Below, in pieces: positions 22,367 to 29,773 of a DNA stretch of 59,753 nt (position 1 is the first letter of the stretch; each line of letters opens with the position of its first letter). The position numbers and the translations under genes were made by a program. The stretch spans positions 1-59,753 of the forward strand of contig NZ_AFWE01000018.1 in the NCBI RefSeq assembly GCF_000222585.1, given 5' to 3'. A model generated the notes under the pieces. The model was given only the letters and a program-made list of their open reading frames with translations. It ran no database searches and had not been told where the DNA came from. The stretch comes from Vibrio scophthalmi LMG 19158. GTDB taxonomy: Bacteria > Pseudomonadota > Gammaproteobacteria > Enterobacterales > Vibrionaceae.

Positions 22367-22546
22367 TTATAGCCCCGCATCTTTCATTAACTGCTTAACC
22401 AACCCAATTTTTAAGTCTTTCTTGGGATGGGGCACGACTACAGGGTTTTCAAAGTCTGGATGCCTAAACTTGTGATGACTTCCTCGAACTTTGACTAACT
22501 CCCAACCGTTTTTTTGTAAGAGTTTAATCAAGTCTGCACTTTTCAC
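22367..22546 (-). CDS. hicA: HicA mRNA-interferase toxin
   Basis: A 59-residue HicA toxin with a double-stranded-RNA-binding-like fold. Motifs are ADLIKLLQKNGWELVKVRG, then SHHKFRHP (catalytic His, about residue 24) and VVVPHPKKDLKIGLVKQLMK. The start is GTG at 22546, preceded by a strong GGAGG (CGGAGGTATAGTG). HicA cleaves mRNA when HicB is lost. Together with hicB it acts as a stabilisation or stress module; the promoter palindrome lies just upstream. Confidence 0.9.
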   Translation of the reverse strand: MKSADLIKLLQKNGWELVKVRGSHHKFRHPDFENPVVVPHPKKDLKIGLVKQLMKDAGL

Positions 22547-22568
22547 TATACCTCCGAATTACTTAACA

Positions 22569-22587
22569 TAGGGTTATTATAACCCTA
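22569..22587. promoter_or_regulatory. Candidate HicB operator palindrome
   Basis: TAGGGTTAT-T-ATAACCCTA, perfect 9-1-9, starting 22 bases upstream of the hicA start. A half-site (ATAACCCTA) recurs at about 22610. Confidence 0.7.
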
Positions 22588-22869
22588 CCTCAAACTCAAA
22601 ACAAGAACTATAACCCTAATAACTCCGTTTACTAGCATTAATTTCATTGGAAACGATCTCTGTTTATTGGTTCTGAGTAAAAGCCAATCGAAAAGCATGG
22701 GCTTAGTTGGTAACTCGGAATGTCTTAAAGGATCAGAAAATGGTCAATTGGAATAGTTGAATAAACAAAAAGATAGAGCGTAGAGGAGAAAGGCACTAGA
22801 ATGGCGACGGGTGCTTTTGGTGATTTACCTAAAGCAATTATCCTATTTTTTTGCAGACGGTAAATATCA

Positions 22870-22919
22870 AAAAACCCCGAAAGTTGTTTAAAACTAACGA
22901 GGTTTAGAGATGTTCCGCA
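22870..22919 (-). ncRNA. Candidate sok-like antisense RNA
   Basis: On the minus strand a promoter TTGATT (22954-22949), 17-base spacer, TAAGAT (22931-22926) predicts a start near 22919. About 50 bases on, an AACCTCG...CGGGGTT hairpin is followed by TTTTTT, ending near 22869. The RNA would be antisense to the hok leader and to the frame that starts at 22910, the position of Sok in hok/sok. Predicted from sequence only. Confidence 0.6.
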
Positions 22920-22966
22920 AAACAAATCTTAGCCTCTATTACGATTCAAATCAAGGAGGCAATAGT

Positions 22967-23119
22967 ATGCCACGAAATAAAACCGCCCTACTGGGCTTAA
23001 TTGTTATTTGCTTAACGATTCTGTGTTTCACATGGATGACGAGGGGCACACTTTGTGAGCTTCACTTCAAGGATGGAAACTCGGTGATTTCAGCAACGCT
23101 TGCCTACGAATCGAGATAG
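22967..23119 (+). CDS. hok: Hok/Gef-family type I toxin
   Basis: A 50-residue membrane toxin that depolarises the inner membrane. The Hok pattern is unmistakable: one membrane helix (LLGLIVICLTILCFTWMT), then RGTLCELHFKDGNSVISATLAYES, including the conserved Cys and the AYES ending. The start at 22967 has a perfect AAGGAGG before it. An upstream in-frame start at 22910 gives a Mok-like leader reading into hok; in R1 mok is a different frame, so this is a variation. The strong hairpin at 23128-23155 would protect the 3' end. An antisense promoter lies in the leader. Confidence 0.93.
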   Translation: MPRNKTALLGLIVICLTILCFTWMTRGTLCELHFKDGNSVISATLAYESR

Positions 23120-23127
23120 TAGCTGAA

Positions 23128-23155
23128 CAAGGTGGGGATTCCGAATCCCCACCTT
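23128..23155 (+). terminator. Hok mRNA 3' hairpin
   Basis: CAAGGTGGGGATT (23128-23140) / AATCCCCACCTTG (23143/4-23155) with a CCG loop; 13 bp, perfect. Followed by T-rich sequence. Further on, ACGGCGAAA (23213-23221) / TTTCGCCGT (23233-23241) forms another hairpin before the next gene. Confidence 0.8.
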
Positions 23156-23280
23156 GATTTAGTTTTGTTTGTGACGGCCATAAGCACCCATGTTTGTGTT
23201 GTGATAGTTATGACGGCGAAACGTCCTAGACCTTTCGCCGTTATCATATAGGCATTAAAGCAATCGAGTAAGGTAAAGCA

Positions 23281-23490
23281 ATGGCCTCATTTCAGATCAT
23301 TTTCAAAGATGTAGAAGAGAACGAGTTAAGTAAGGAAGTTGTTTTTATGAAAGGCTTACCAGCGGCAAAATGTTCAGCTAAAGCGACAGCGCCAGCAAAC
23401 GCCTATAAAATCGAGATAACCGACCTGATGGGTAAAGAATTAACGCGCATCACATTAGGCCAATCCAGCAAATGGCATGACGCTATTTAG
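23281..23490 (+). CDS. 69-residue hypothetical protein
   Basis: Begins MASFQIIFKDVEENELSKE and alternates beta-like segments; contains one cysteine (AKCSAKA). TAAGGTAAAGCA precedes the ATG, and the hairpin at 23213-23241 lies in its leader. Its end overlaps the convergent gene at 23483 by 8 bases. Not recognised. Confidence 0.5.
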   Translation: MASFQIIFKDVEENELSKEVVFMKGLPAAKCSAKATAPANAYKIEITDLMGKELTRITLGQSSKWHDAI

Positions 23491-23785
23491 CAAGGTGCTT
23501 TTCAAGGACTTCACGCATCCGCCAGTATTCATCAAAGCTCAACGGGTCAGGTGTATCGAGCACAGATTCACATATGAACTGCTTGGCAGGCTCTAATTTG
23601 ATATTTAGATATTGCTGAGTAACAAATAGGAGTTTTGAATAACTTGGCTTGTTAAGCACAAGCGGCTTTTTCCCTTTCACTCTGACCTCAAAGCGTTCGA
23701 TGACATAATCGTCCTCGCCAGCCTCAAGACAAACCCAATCGTCAAATTCCAATAGCAACACCTCAACAAGCAAATTGATGCACAT
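23483..23785 (-). CDS. Hypothetical protein, start uncertain
   Basis: About 100 residues from ATG 23785 (MCINLLVEVLLLEFDDW). A longer reading begins with a TTG at 23869. Neither start has a good ribosome site. The C terminus (SFDEYWRMREVLEKHLAK) is helical. Convergent with the gene at 23281. Unrecognised; moderate confidence that it is a gene. Confidence 0.4.
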   Translation of the reverse strand: MCINLLVEVLLLEFDDWVCLEAGEDDYVIERFEVRVKGKKPLVLNKPSYSKLLFVTQQYLNIKLEPAKQFICESVLDTPDPLSFDEYWRMREVLEKHLAK

Positions 23786-23926
23786 CACACATCTAGGAGA
23801 GAAACTTAACCATGTGTTCGCTTGGTGAGCACACGCCACATGACCGCTAGATAACTTGCTATTACCCAATAGTTGACCAACTTAACGCCGCAGCTTTAGA
23901 TAAGACAAATCACAATCAAGAGAAAA

Positions 23927-24008
23927 AACTTAATACCACATTAAGTTCACCACTAGAAGGTAAGCAATCATTCGCATATTATAACATTAAGTTTGAAAGA
24001 AACTTAAT
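23927..24008 (+). promoter_or_regulatory. Paired operator-like inverted repeats before the three-gene operon
   Basis: AACTTAAT-N5-ATTAAGTT (23927-23947) and ATTAAGTTT-N5-AAACTTAAT (23986-24008), both perfect. A TATTAT -10 candidate lies between them at 23977-23982. Four copies of the half-site AACTTAAT around one promoter suggest binding by a dimeric repressor. Confidence 0.65.
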
Positions 24009-24031
24009 TTTCAATATTAGGGGTAGAGTTA

Positions 24032-25102
24032 ATGGCTGAAAATGGGCCTCGCGAGGAAATCGCAAAAGTTGTATCTTCCAATTTACTAAGCATTTTTAAA
24101 TGGGAACAATATGGTCCGTATGACCAAGACTTTCCATGTAGAAAGCAGGACAAGCACGTAGATAAAGAAAAAGACCAAAAGCACACGCATCCTGTAGATG
24201 TAGTCTTTGGCTATAAAGACCCTTACAGCAATAAGAATGTTCTTTTTAATACCGATTTAAAGAGTTACGGCAAGGGTTCAATAAGCCCAGCAAAGATAGA
24301 AGAAGCTTTAATTTCTCTAGCGAAGACGATTGAGTGCGCAGAAAATAGCACACACTGGCAAGGCAAATACCTAATTCCTGCGGGTGACTTTGAAGTCCGA
24401 GGATTGCTATTTGTTTACAACCATGACAACGAATTCCAAAAAGGATTTTTCGATTTCTTTTACCCGCCGAAACGCGAAAAAGGAAAAAAAGGTAGATCGG
24501 CTAAGCCTGTTCAACTTTCCAAAATACCAGTTCCTAAAGATAAAAAGCTTCATTTTGTTGAGCCTATTCAGATTAACTATTGGATGACAATCGCCTCTGA
24601 TATTAGCGATATGATTCGTCTTAGTACATTCCCGAAAAAAGAGTTTGGTTTTTACTATCCTGAATTGACATTCCATAAGGTGGTTTCTTCCCAGAAACAT
24701 TTGCCCGCAACGATCGAAATGCTGGCATCACCTTTTATCATCATTAAACACGATGAAGTGTATGATATCGTTAACGGTAACATCGAACGGGTATATGAGC
24801 CTGGTTACGTTGTCTATTACAACCGAGATGCGAACACCGATAACGAATTTCTCTACCTCTTGGATTTGCTATCAAAGTATCAGCTACTAAACGTTAAAAA
24901 TAAGATTCGACTAAAAGTACCGCATACTGAAACCAGTGGCTCAGCTCGCTCCCACTTTAATCGAGCATTAGAAAAATATGCCCATGAGTGGGGATATGAC
25001 GAAGATATGAGACAAAGGCTCGATATAAAACTGGAGTTGATTACTTATAAAATAGAGTTCTATAACTCAGAAGATATTGGTTGGAAGGGCGTCCATGCAT
25101 AA
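24032..25102 (+). CDS. PD-(D/E)xK nuclease-like protein, first gene of unknown three-gene operon
   Basis: A 356-residue soluble protein. Near the N terminus, HPVDVVFGY (Asp56) is followed by VLFNTDLKSYGKG (Asp75, Lys77), the Asp and D-x-K spacing of a PD-(D/E)xK nuclease core, with a preceding helix holding Glu8/Glu9. A lysine-rich insertion (KREKGKKGRSAK) sits near residue 150. The C-terminal 150 residues are mixed alpha/beta and not recognised. It overlaps the second gene by 8 bases. The combination of a nuclease-like first gene, coupled partners, tight operators and an accessory location fits an anti-phage or anti-plasmid system, but no named system was matched. Confidence 0.65.
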   Translation: MAENGPREEIAKVVSSNLLSIFKWEQYGPYDQDFPCRKQDKHVDKEKDQKHTHPVDVVFGYKDPYSNKNVLFNTDLKSYGKGSISPAKIEEALISLAKTIECAENSTHWQGKYLIPAGDFEVRGLLFVYNHDNEFQKGFFDFFYPPKREKGKKGRSAKPVQLSKIPVPKDKKLHFVEPIQINYWMTIASDISDMIRLSTFPKKEFGFYYPELTFHKVVSSQKHLPATIEMLASPFIIIKHDEVYDIVNGNIERVYEPGYVVYYNRDANTDNEFLYLLDLLSKYQLLNVKNKIRLKVPHTETSGSARSHFNRALEKYAHEWGYDEDMRQRLDIKLELITYKIEFYNSEDIGWKGVHA

Positions 25103-26216
25103 CAATTACCTTTATAGCGTTACTGATAAGGCTTTATTTGACGCGCTTAATACTTCGAAGATTAACAACTCAGAGCTTAGAGATTTATTCCTTTCTCGGG
25201 GCGTAATCATATCGACAGAAACAAAAAGAGAAGAACTCGCTCGTGAGTTCTCTAAGTACAATCACGATTTTTACGACCATCAAAAGATTGCGTCAGCAAT
25301 GGGCGTTGTACAGCGTAAAGAGAAAACAACAACGAGCGACTATACCACCGAGGTAGATAAAGAATCTTTAGAAACAACATTGAACGTTCTTAAAAAGCAA
25401 ATCGCTGAAGAAAAGGATTTGTGTATCTGGCATGAAGATGAAAACGGTAACTATATCGTTGATATCGCGTACGAAACGCCTGATTACACTAAATCTGATT
25501 TCAAGCAAATCGTGAAGAAAGAAGCGACAATAGCAATCGAAAAAACGGACTCTGGCTATACGGTTAGATACCCAGATAATCCAAAAGTAAAAGAGTACGA
25601 AAGAATAATTCGTGAGTCTGTTGCATTTACGGCAAAGGAAGCAGGTCAGAAATTCGACTCTACTCGTATCAATTTAGCTTCTATAGAAGACCCTGACGCC
25701 CGTACTAGCTTTTTCCGAAAACTGCTGGATAGATTGGACGGATTTAAGCTAATAGATGTTACTGACGTTTATGTGTTCCATCCGAAGCCAACAGATGATG
25801 AAAAAGGCAAATCTGGGGATTCTGGCATACATATCAGCAAAGCTTCACTGAAAGGTGAGGGCGTACTACAGTCTGGCGAGCTTCAAGAGTTCTACAGTCG
25901 TGGATTCTACATATCCAAGATTAGATGGAAGTTTGAAGAGGATCTGGTGGGTTCGGACATTTATGTGATTGAAGCAATGTTCAGTGAGCCTGAGACTTTT
26001 GAGGATTTTTCTTATATAACAAGAGGAAAGTTTAAGTATAAAGCCAAAAATGAGTACAACAAAAACCCGTCCAAATTGGACAAGGAAGAAGAGCTACGGA
26101 TATCTAGGCTCATCGAAGACACTGCGCGTGCAATAGTCGATGAAATCGTAGCAGAAACTCTAGGGGAGAACGAAGATGAGTCGTCAGAGGCTGAAATTAC
26201 TACTGATAAACAGTAA
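25095..26216 (+). CDS. Second protein of the unknown operon
   Basis: A 373-residue soluble, highly charged protein. The start at ATG 25095 is preferred: GGAAGGG lies before it and it overlaps the upstream stop, whereas TTG 25077 is deeper inside the first gene. An N-terminal helical part includes NNSELRDLFLSRGVIIS and TKREELAREFSKYN, a SAP-like segment that may bind nucleic acid. A central alpha/beta region and an acidic C-terminal tail (GENEDESSEAE) follow. It overlaps the third gene by 41 bases. Likely partner of the nuclease-like protein; function unknown. Confidence 0.6.
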   Translation: MHNNYLYSVTDKALFDALNTSKINNSELRDLFLSRGVIISTETKREELAREFSKYNHDFYDHQKIASAMGVVQRKEKTTTSDYTTEVDKESLETTLNVLKKQIAEEKDLCIWHEDENGNYIVDIAYETPDYTKSDFKQIVKKEATIAIEKTDSGYTVRYPDNPKVKEYERIIRESVAFTAKEAGQKFDSTRINLASIEDPDARTSFFRKLLDRLDGFKLIDVTDVYVFHPKPTDDEKGKSGDSGIHISKASLKGEGVLQSGELQEFYSRGFYISKIRWKFEEDLVGSDIYVIEAMFSEPETFEDFSYITRGKFKYKAKNEYNKNPSKLDKEEELRISRLIEDTARAIVDEIVAETLGENEDESSEAEITTDKQ

Positions 26217-26871
26217 AAAGAGTGTATCAGAAATGCTGACCAAATTAAGGCAGCAGTCTGATGAGCAGCATGACTTTATATTTCACGGCGTGTCGCTGAG
26301 TGATTCTGAAGAACTTCACGCCACATACTCAGAAAAAGTAGAATTTAGCGATGAAACCTATGACCAATTTGGCAATGTCATTGATGAGATATCGTACGTT
26401 ACCTATAGGAATATTAGTTTCCATATAGAGGTTCTCGACACAAATAAACTGTTGATGGTGATTTATAACTCGCCTAAGTCAATGAGGTCGTTTTTGGATT
26501 GTTTCGCAAGGCTATTCGAATTTCAGGTTGGCTTCTATAACCCAGAAGTGAACTTAAAAACGTTTAAGGGCGTACTTGAAAGTGACCTCAAAGCTAAACT
26601 TGAGGGCACTGGAAAGGTAAAAGTTAGTCGAGTAGTTATAGATAAAGCCGCGAAAGCTAGTATCGAGATAACGAGCATAAAAGACGCCTTTGAATCTCTA
26701 GAGAAGCTTATAGAAGGTAAAGAATACAAGCTAGATAAACTTAGTAGTTCAATTTATGTTGATGGTCATACCGTTGATTTTGAACTTTCTAAAACATGTA
26801 GCTTAAGGATTCGAGATGATCTGCTGGGTTATATCTTGCCATCAATCAAAAGTACGCTCATAAACCAATAG
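26176..26871 (+). CDS. Third protein of the unknown operon
   Basis: A 231-residue soluble protein with several beta strands around HATYSEKVEFSDETYDQ and a lysine-rich second half. Ribosome site AGGGGAGA before the ATG at 26176, which is inside the second gene, so its translation is coupled. No catalytic motif recognised. It may be the sensor, regulator or immunity component; that is inference. The operon ends here, about 280 bases before a terminator. Confidence 0.55.
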   Translation: MSRQRLKLLLINSKKSVSEMLTKLRQQSDEQHDFIFHGVSLSDSEELHATYSEKVEFSDETYDQFGNVIDEISYVTYRNISFHIEVLDTNKLLMVIYNSPKSMRSFLDCFARLFEFQVGFYNPEVNLKTFKGVLESDLKAKLEGTGKVKVSRVVIDKAAKASIEITSIKDAFESLEKLIEGKEYKLDKLSSSIYVDGHTVDFELSKTCSLRIRDDLLGYILPSIKSTLINQ

Positions 26872-27154
26872 CTGATCAATTTAAGTAAATATTACCCAGT
26901 GAATATGAAAATTAATTGAGTTGTCATCACATGTATCTGATTTCCTAAGACTATATAAGAACCAGATCCATGTTTATGTTCTAAACGAGCTAGTTAACGT
27001 GATGAACACAAAGTAGACCAATAAAAACATACTTGATATGTATCGCATTAAGAATTGATACACACATTAACTCTATTGCATATGGATCTATTATATTTAT
27101 GTAGCGTCATTATGCAGACACTACGACTCATACAACTATTCTTCACTTTGAAGC
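26872..27154. other. AT-rich gap after the unknown operon
   Basis: 283 bases with no reading frame I can support; strongly AT-rich, consistent with a trailing untranslated region or a decayed gene. Confidence 0.5.
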
Positions 27155-27181
27155 GCCCTCTTTAACAAGAGGGCTTTTTTT
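27155..27181 (+). terminator. Terminator at the right edge of the accessory block
   Basis: GCCCTC (27155-27160) / GAGGGC (27169-27174), 8-base loop, then seven Ts. Confidence 0.85.
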
Positions 27182-27183
27182 GC

Positions 27184-27207
27184 CTTAATCGTACACATAC
27201 GATTAAG
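27184..27207. repeat. 24-bp perfect palindrome, copy 3
   Basis: CTTAATCGTA-CACA-TACGATTAAG, starting two bases after the T-run of the terminator. See copies at 17944 and 21697. Confidence 0.85.
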
Positions 27208-27517
27208 AAGTAAATTTTCACCAAATTTAACCAAAAGTAAGAAAACTGATCGTTTTGGGGATTACGGGGCGTAATCGAGCCGAAATGAAAACGCATCACA
27301 AGCGCTTAACATTTGGAGAAAAACTGTAATTAACTTTCAGAATGATTTCGAGGGTTCTTAGATAGGAAAGCCCCTACTTTCGCCACCTTGTAGCAAGGTC
27401 TGTTCCCTAAGCGGCAAAAGTAAGGGCAAATTTAGCTATTTACCATAATAGGCATATCGCGCACTGAATTTGAATTAAAGAATTTGAATTAAAGTTAAAA
27501 TGCCATACGGTAAAGTA
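27208..27517. other. Gap with a hairpin that folds best on the minus strand
   Basis: No supported gene. CCCCTACTTTCGCC (about 27370-27383) and GGCAAAAGTAAGGG (about 27412-27427) pair with two C-A mismatches that become G-T on the minus strand. An inner ACCTTG-TAG-CAAGGT hairpin lies between. A direct repeat AATTTGAATTAAAG occurs near 27467-27495. Confidence 0.45.
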
Positions 27518-27694
27518 TTATAAATCATAACCCTCCAAAAAATTCTTGATCGCATTGCGGCTTATGAAGGCGGCAATAATTGGTTGCTGACTGGGCGTGA
27601 ACCATTTTTGTTCTATCATGCTAGCTAGCTTCTCTAACTCTTCGTTAGTAGCGCTTTGGTTTAGGGTGTGAGTGATGCTACAATTCATTTGCAT
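27518..27694 (-). CDS. 58-residue hypothetical protein
   Basis: MQMNCSITHTLNQS... with a helical middle (NEELEKLASMIEQKW). An excellent ribosome site, AGGAGATCAAG, directly precedes the ATG at 27694. It lies downstream of the partition genes on the same strand. Not recognised, but the ribosome site makes it likely real. Confidence 0.6.
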   Translation of the reverse strand: MQMNCSITHTLNQSATNEELEKLASMIEQKWFTPSQQPIIAAFISRNAIKNFLEGYDL

Positions 27695-27719
27695 CTTGAT
27701 CTCCTATGGGTTGACTTGC

Positions 27720-27801
27720 CCCTCTCAGCAAGAGCCGTCAAACTTACTGCTGAGAGGGTATTTACAAAACAGTAAATACATATTCGTCATTACGAATATG
27801 T
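27720..27801. promoter_or_regulatory. Two inverted repeats downstream of the partition genes
   Basis: CCCTCTCAGCA (27720-27730) / TGCTGAGAGGG (27748-27758) resembles a terminator. ACATATTCGT (27778-27787) / ACGAATATGT (27792-27801) is a perfect 10-4-10 palindrome, followed by TGTAC motifs. The second could be part of a partition site (parS-like) as easily as a terminator. Confidence 0.5.
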
Positions 27802-27841
27802 ACAAACATAATTGTAATAACAAAGATGTATGTACAGCTCT

Positions 27842-28162
27842 TTATTTATTCATCCTAACAATTGCGGTTTCTATTGCATTTGTAATAGTCATACCATTCT
27901 TACTTGCAGCTAGACGCAAAGATGCATAATCATTGATACTTAATCGTACAGTAACCGTCCCTATTTTAGATAAATCCAAAGTTGATGTAGCAGAGACAAA
28001 TGATGCAAGTTCATCAACATTCATATTATTTACGACATCTTTTGCTTCTTTCCAAGGTTTGGCTGTTACGTCAATACATTTTTGTAAATACGAGTCCGAG
28101 TGAGAACCTAGCCCCTGATCTTCATCAGCTAGTGTCTTTGCATCATTTTTTACTAAAGCCAT
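27842..28162 (-). CDS. ParB/RHH-type partition partner
   Basis: A 106-residue protein encoded directly after parA (overlap TAATG). The C-terminal third (TVTVRLSINDYASLRLAASKNGMTITNAIETAIVRM) has the beta strand plus two helices of a ribbon-helix-helix DNA-binding domain, as in small ParB-equivalent proteins. The N-terminal part is polar and flexible, where such proteins contact ParA. It probably binds centromere repeats near one end of the operon. Confidence 0.65.
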   Translation of the reverse strand: MALVKNDAKTLADEDQGLGSHSDSYLQKCIDVTAKPWKEAKDVVNNMNVDELASFVSATSTLDLSKIGTVTVRLSINDYASLRLAASKNGMTITNAIETAIVRMNK

Positions 28163-28701
28163 TAAAGCAAAACCTCAAGCAATAGGGCTGATATATCATT
28201 AATCTCACGAGTTGTTGGGTTATCAGAAAACGCAATCCTATTATTAATCTGTTTTTTAGCAACTCGCCCAAATGCCGCTAACTCATCTTTAAATTCAGAA
28301 TAATTAGAATTGGCGACACACCCGTTAAGAAAAAAAACAACTTTATCAAGTACGCCTATTTTATCCAAACGGCTAACAATCCTGCGAACCTCTTTCATAT
28401 CATCTTTTGATGGGCGAACTGGTACAAGAATAACAGCATCAACATCTTTAACGGCTGTGAGTAATTCAATGTTTTTTTCAGTATGTGCACCTTGTGTGTC
28501 ATAGATGAAAAAATCAGCTTCATCCTCAGATGAAACTAAATGAGAATTATTAGCCATCCAATCAGCATAATGCTGTTGTGGATCCATATCATCGCCAGCG
28601 ACTTTCTTTTGGTTATTATTACCCAATACTAAATGTGTTAATTTAGCATGTGTCGATTTACCGACTCCACCTTTAGAAGAATAAAATAATATATATTTCA
28701 T
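28162..28701 (-). CDS. parA: ParA-family partition ATPase
   Basis: A 179-residue short ParA. The start at ATG 28701 gives MKYILFYSSKGGVGKSTHAK with a classical deviant Walker A (Lys10 and Lys15). DDMDPQQHYADW near residue 40 and FFIYDTQGAH near residue 66 follow. In the longer frame, upstream codons up to 29088 run through the promoter region and have no family similarity. It segregates plasmid copies with the gene just downstream. It is separate from the StbB-like ATPase at 11501. Confidence 0.85.
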   Translation of the reverse strand: MKYILFYSSKGGVGKSTHAKLTHLVLGNNNQKKVAGDDMDPQQHYADWMANNSHLVSSEDEADFFIYDTQGAHTEKNIELLTAVKDVDAVILVPVRPSKDDMKEVRRIVSRLDKIGVLDKVVFFLNGCVANSNYSEFKDELAAFGRVAKKQINNRIAFSDNPTTREINDISALLLEVLL

Positions 28702-29023
28702 ATAATTACCATGTATGCACGTTTTTGTAATTACAGCAATGTACATACAAAACAAAAGCAAGTCAAGACGTAAATACACGGACGTATGTACGTAAAGGTA
28801 AATACAACTTTGTATTAACGCTAAAATCAAACCCCGATACCGCTTTGTATGTTTATGAAGCTCAACGGTACGTTGGTGCTCCCCCCCTGTAAGCGTGCAT
28901 TTTCGTTCCGTTGGACTTAAATAATGCCCTTGCATCCAAACTCCAATCACAGGCTGAATAAACACATTAAGCTCAAGTAATAAAAAACCATTTACAAAAT
29001 AGGGATATACAACCACAATAGCA
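28702..29023. other. Partition promoter region with TGTAC/GTACGT motifs
   Basis: No gene. Several related short motifs (TGTACATAC, CGTATGTACGTA, GTATTAAC, TTTGTATG) lie upstream of parA and recur at 27801-27835 downstream of its partner gene. They may be binding sites of the RHH protein. A homopolymeric CCCCCCC lies at about 28882. Confidence 0.4.
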
Positions 29024-29039
29024 CTGTATATATAAACAG
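29024..29039 (+). promoter_or_regulatory. LexA (SOS) box upstream of the dinI-like gene
   Basis: CTGTATATATAAACAG matches CTGT-N8-ACAG exactly, 17 bases before the start codon. Its position would block the promoter. Confidence 0.85.
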
Positions 29040-29055
29040 TCATAAAAGGTGATTT

Positions 29056-29286
29056 ATGCGTATAGAAATGATGGTAACAACAGCTCAACTACCACGAAAC
29101 GGGTTAACTCTTATCCAACAAGAAATGGAACGTCGAGTATTAAAGGTGTATCCAAATGCAAAGATAAGGATAAGAAAGGGAACAAATAATCAGCTAGAAA
29201 TTTTTTGCCACAAAGACGACAAAAAGCCCGCCAATAGATTAATTGAAGAAATGTTCAATGAAGCAGAGGAGTGGCTTCATGTTTAG
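29056..29286 (+). CDS. DinI-family SOS modulator
   Basis: A 76-residue DinI-like protein that binds RecA filaments in the cytoplasm and tunes the SOS response. The pattern fits: RIEMMVTTAQLPRNG, then a helix (LIQQEMERRVLKVYP), then NAKIRIRKGTNNQLEI and a C-terminal acidic helix ending FNEAEEWLHV. A perfect LexA box lies upstream, so it is damage-inducible. On a conjugative plasmid this may dampen SOS induction caused by incoming ssDNA, as PsiB does on F. The next gene overlaps it by 8 bases. Confidence 0.88.
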   Translation: MRIEMMVTTAQLPRNGLTLIQQEMERRVLKVYPNAKIRIRKGTNNQLEIFCHKDDKKPANRLIEEMFNEAEEWLHV

Positions 29287-29728
29287 TCGTCACTTAAAGA
29301 ATGAAAATGAACCGCCTATTTACTACTCGCATGGTAAGCGATGGAATACCTACGAATATAACGGAGTGGTAGGAATACAAGCAATAAGCCGCAAATTTAA
29401 AATACCAATACCACGCTTGATCGCAAGATTGAAAACAGGATTGTCTATACAACAGGCGATCGCCCATGAATTAGAGAATGAAAAAGAGAGGGCTTACCAA
29501 TATATCAATTTTAGTGAGATTGTCGCTAAGATGGCACCAATGGAATATAGAAAGAACGATGAAAAAGCAGTAAAAATTGAGGTATGCACCGAGGTGAATA
29601 GACCGGAACCAGAGATAGTCTACACAATGAAAATATACGAAAAGGGTAGAACCATAACAGCGCCGGAAGAGCTAAGTCAGTTATGGCGATTAGCTCTTGG
29701 ATTGCCATCGCAAGCAAACCAGGTATGA
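29279..29728 (+). CDS. Hypothetical protein cotranscribed with the dinI-like gene
   Basis: A 149-residue protein starting at ATG 29279 (GAGGAGTGGCTTC before it), overlapping the dinI-like gene, so probably SOS-regulated too. The stretch GIQAISRKFKIPIPRLIARLKTGLSIQQAI looks like a helix-turn-helix of the kind found in phage and plasmid regulators. C-terminal part is helical. The longer start at 29243 overlaps the previous gene more and is not needed. No family assigned. Confidence 0.6.
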   Translation: MFSRHLKNENEPPIYYSHGKRWNTYEYNGVVGIQAISRKFKIPIPRLIARLKTGLSIQQAIAHELENEKERAYQYINFSEIVAKMAPMEYRKNDEKAVKIEVCTEVNRPEPEIVYTMKIYEKGRTITAPEELSQLWRLALGLPSQANQV

Positions 29729-29734
29729 TTAGAA

Positions 29735-29766
29735 AAGCCGTGATATATGAAATACTATCACGGCTT
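29735..29766. terminator. Convergent terminator
   Basis: AAGCCGTGATA (29735-29745) / TATCACGGCTT (29756-29766), perfect 11-bp stem between convergent genes. Confidence 0.8.
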
Positions 29767-29773
29767 AATCACA

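Noticed and set aside
22725-22925. Minus-strand frame of 66 codons upstream of hok
   Set aside because: No ribosome site, overlaps the antisense RNA and hok leader, and composition is unlike a protein.
17944-27207. 24-bp palindromes as XerCD dif sites
   Set aside because: Fully symmetric arms with a 4-base centre, unlike the 11-6-11 asymmetric dif layout; arm sequence does not match XerC or XerD motifs.
28702-29088. N-terminal extension of ParA to 308 residues
   Set aside because: Upstream codons lie in the promoter and regulatory region, contain no family similarity and even cross the LexA box; the Walker A begins ten residues after the ATG at 28701, as is normal.
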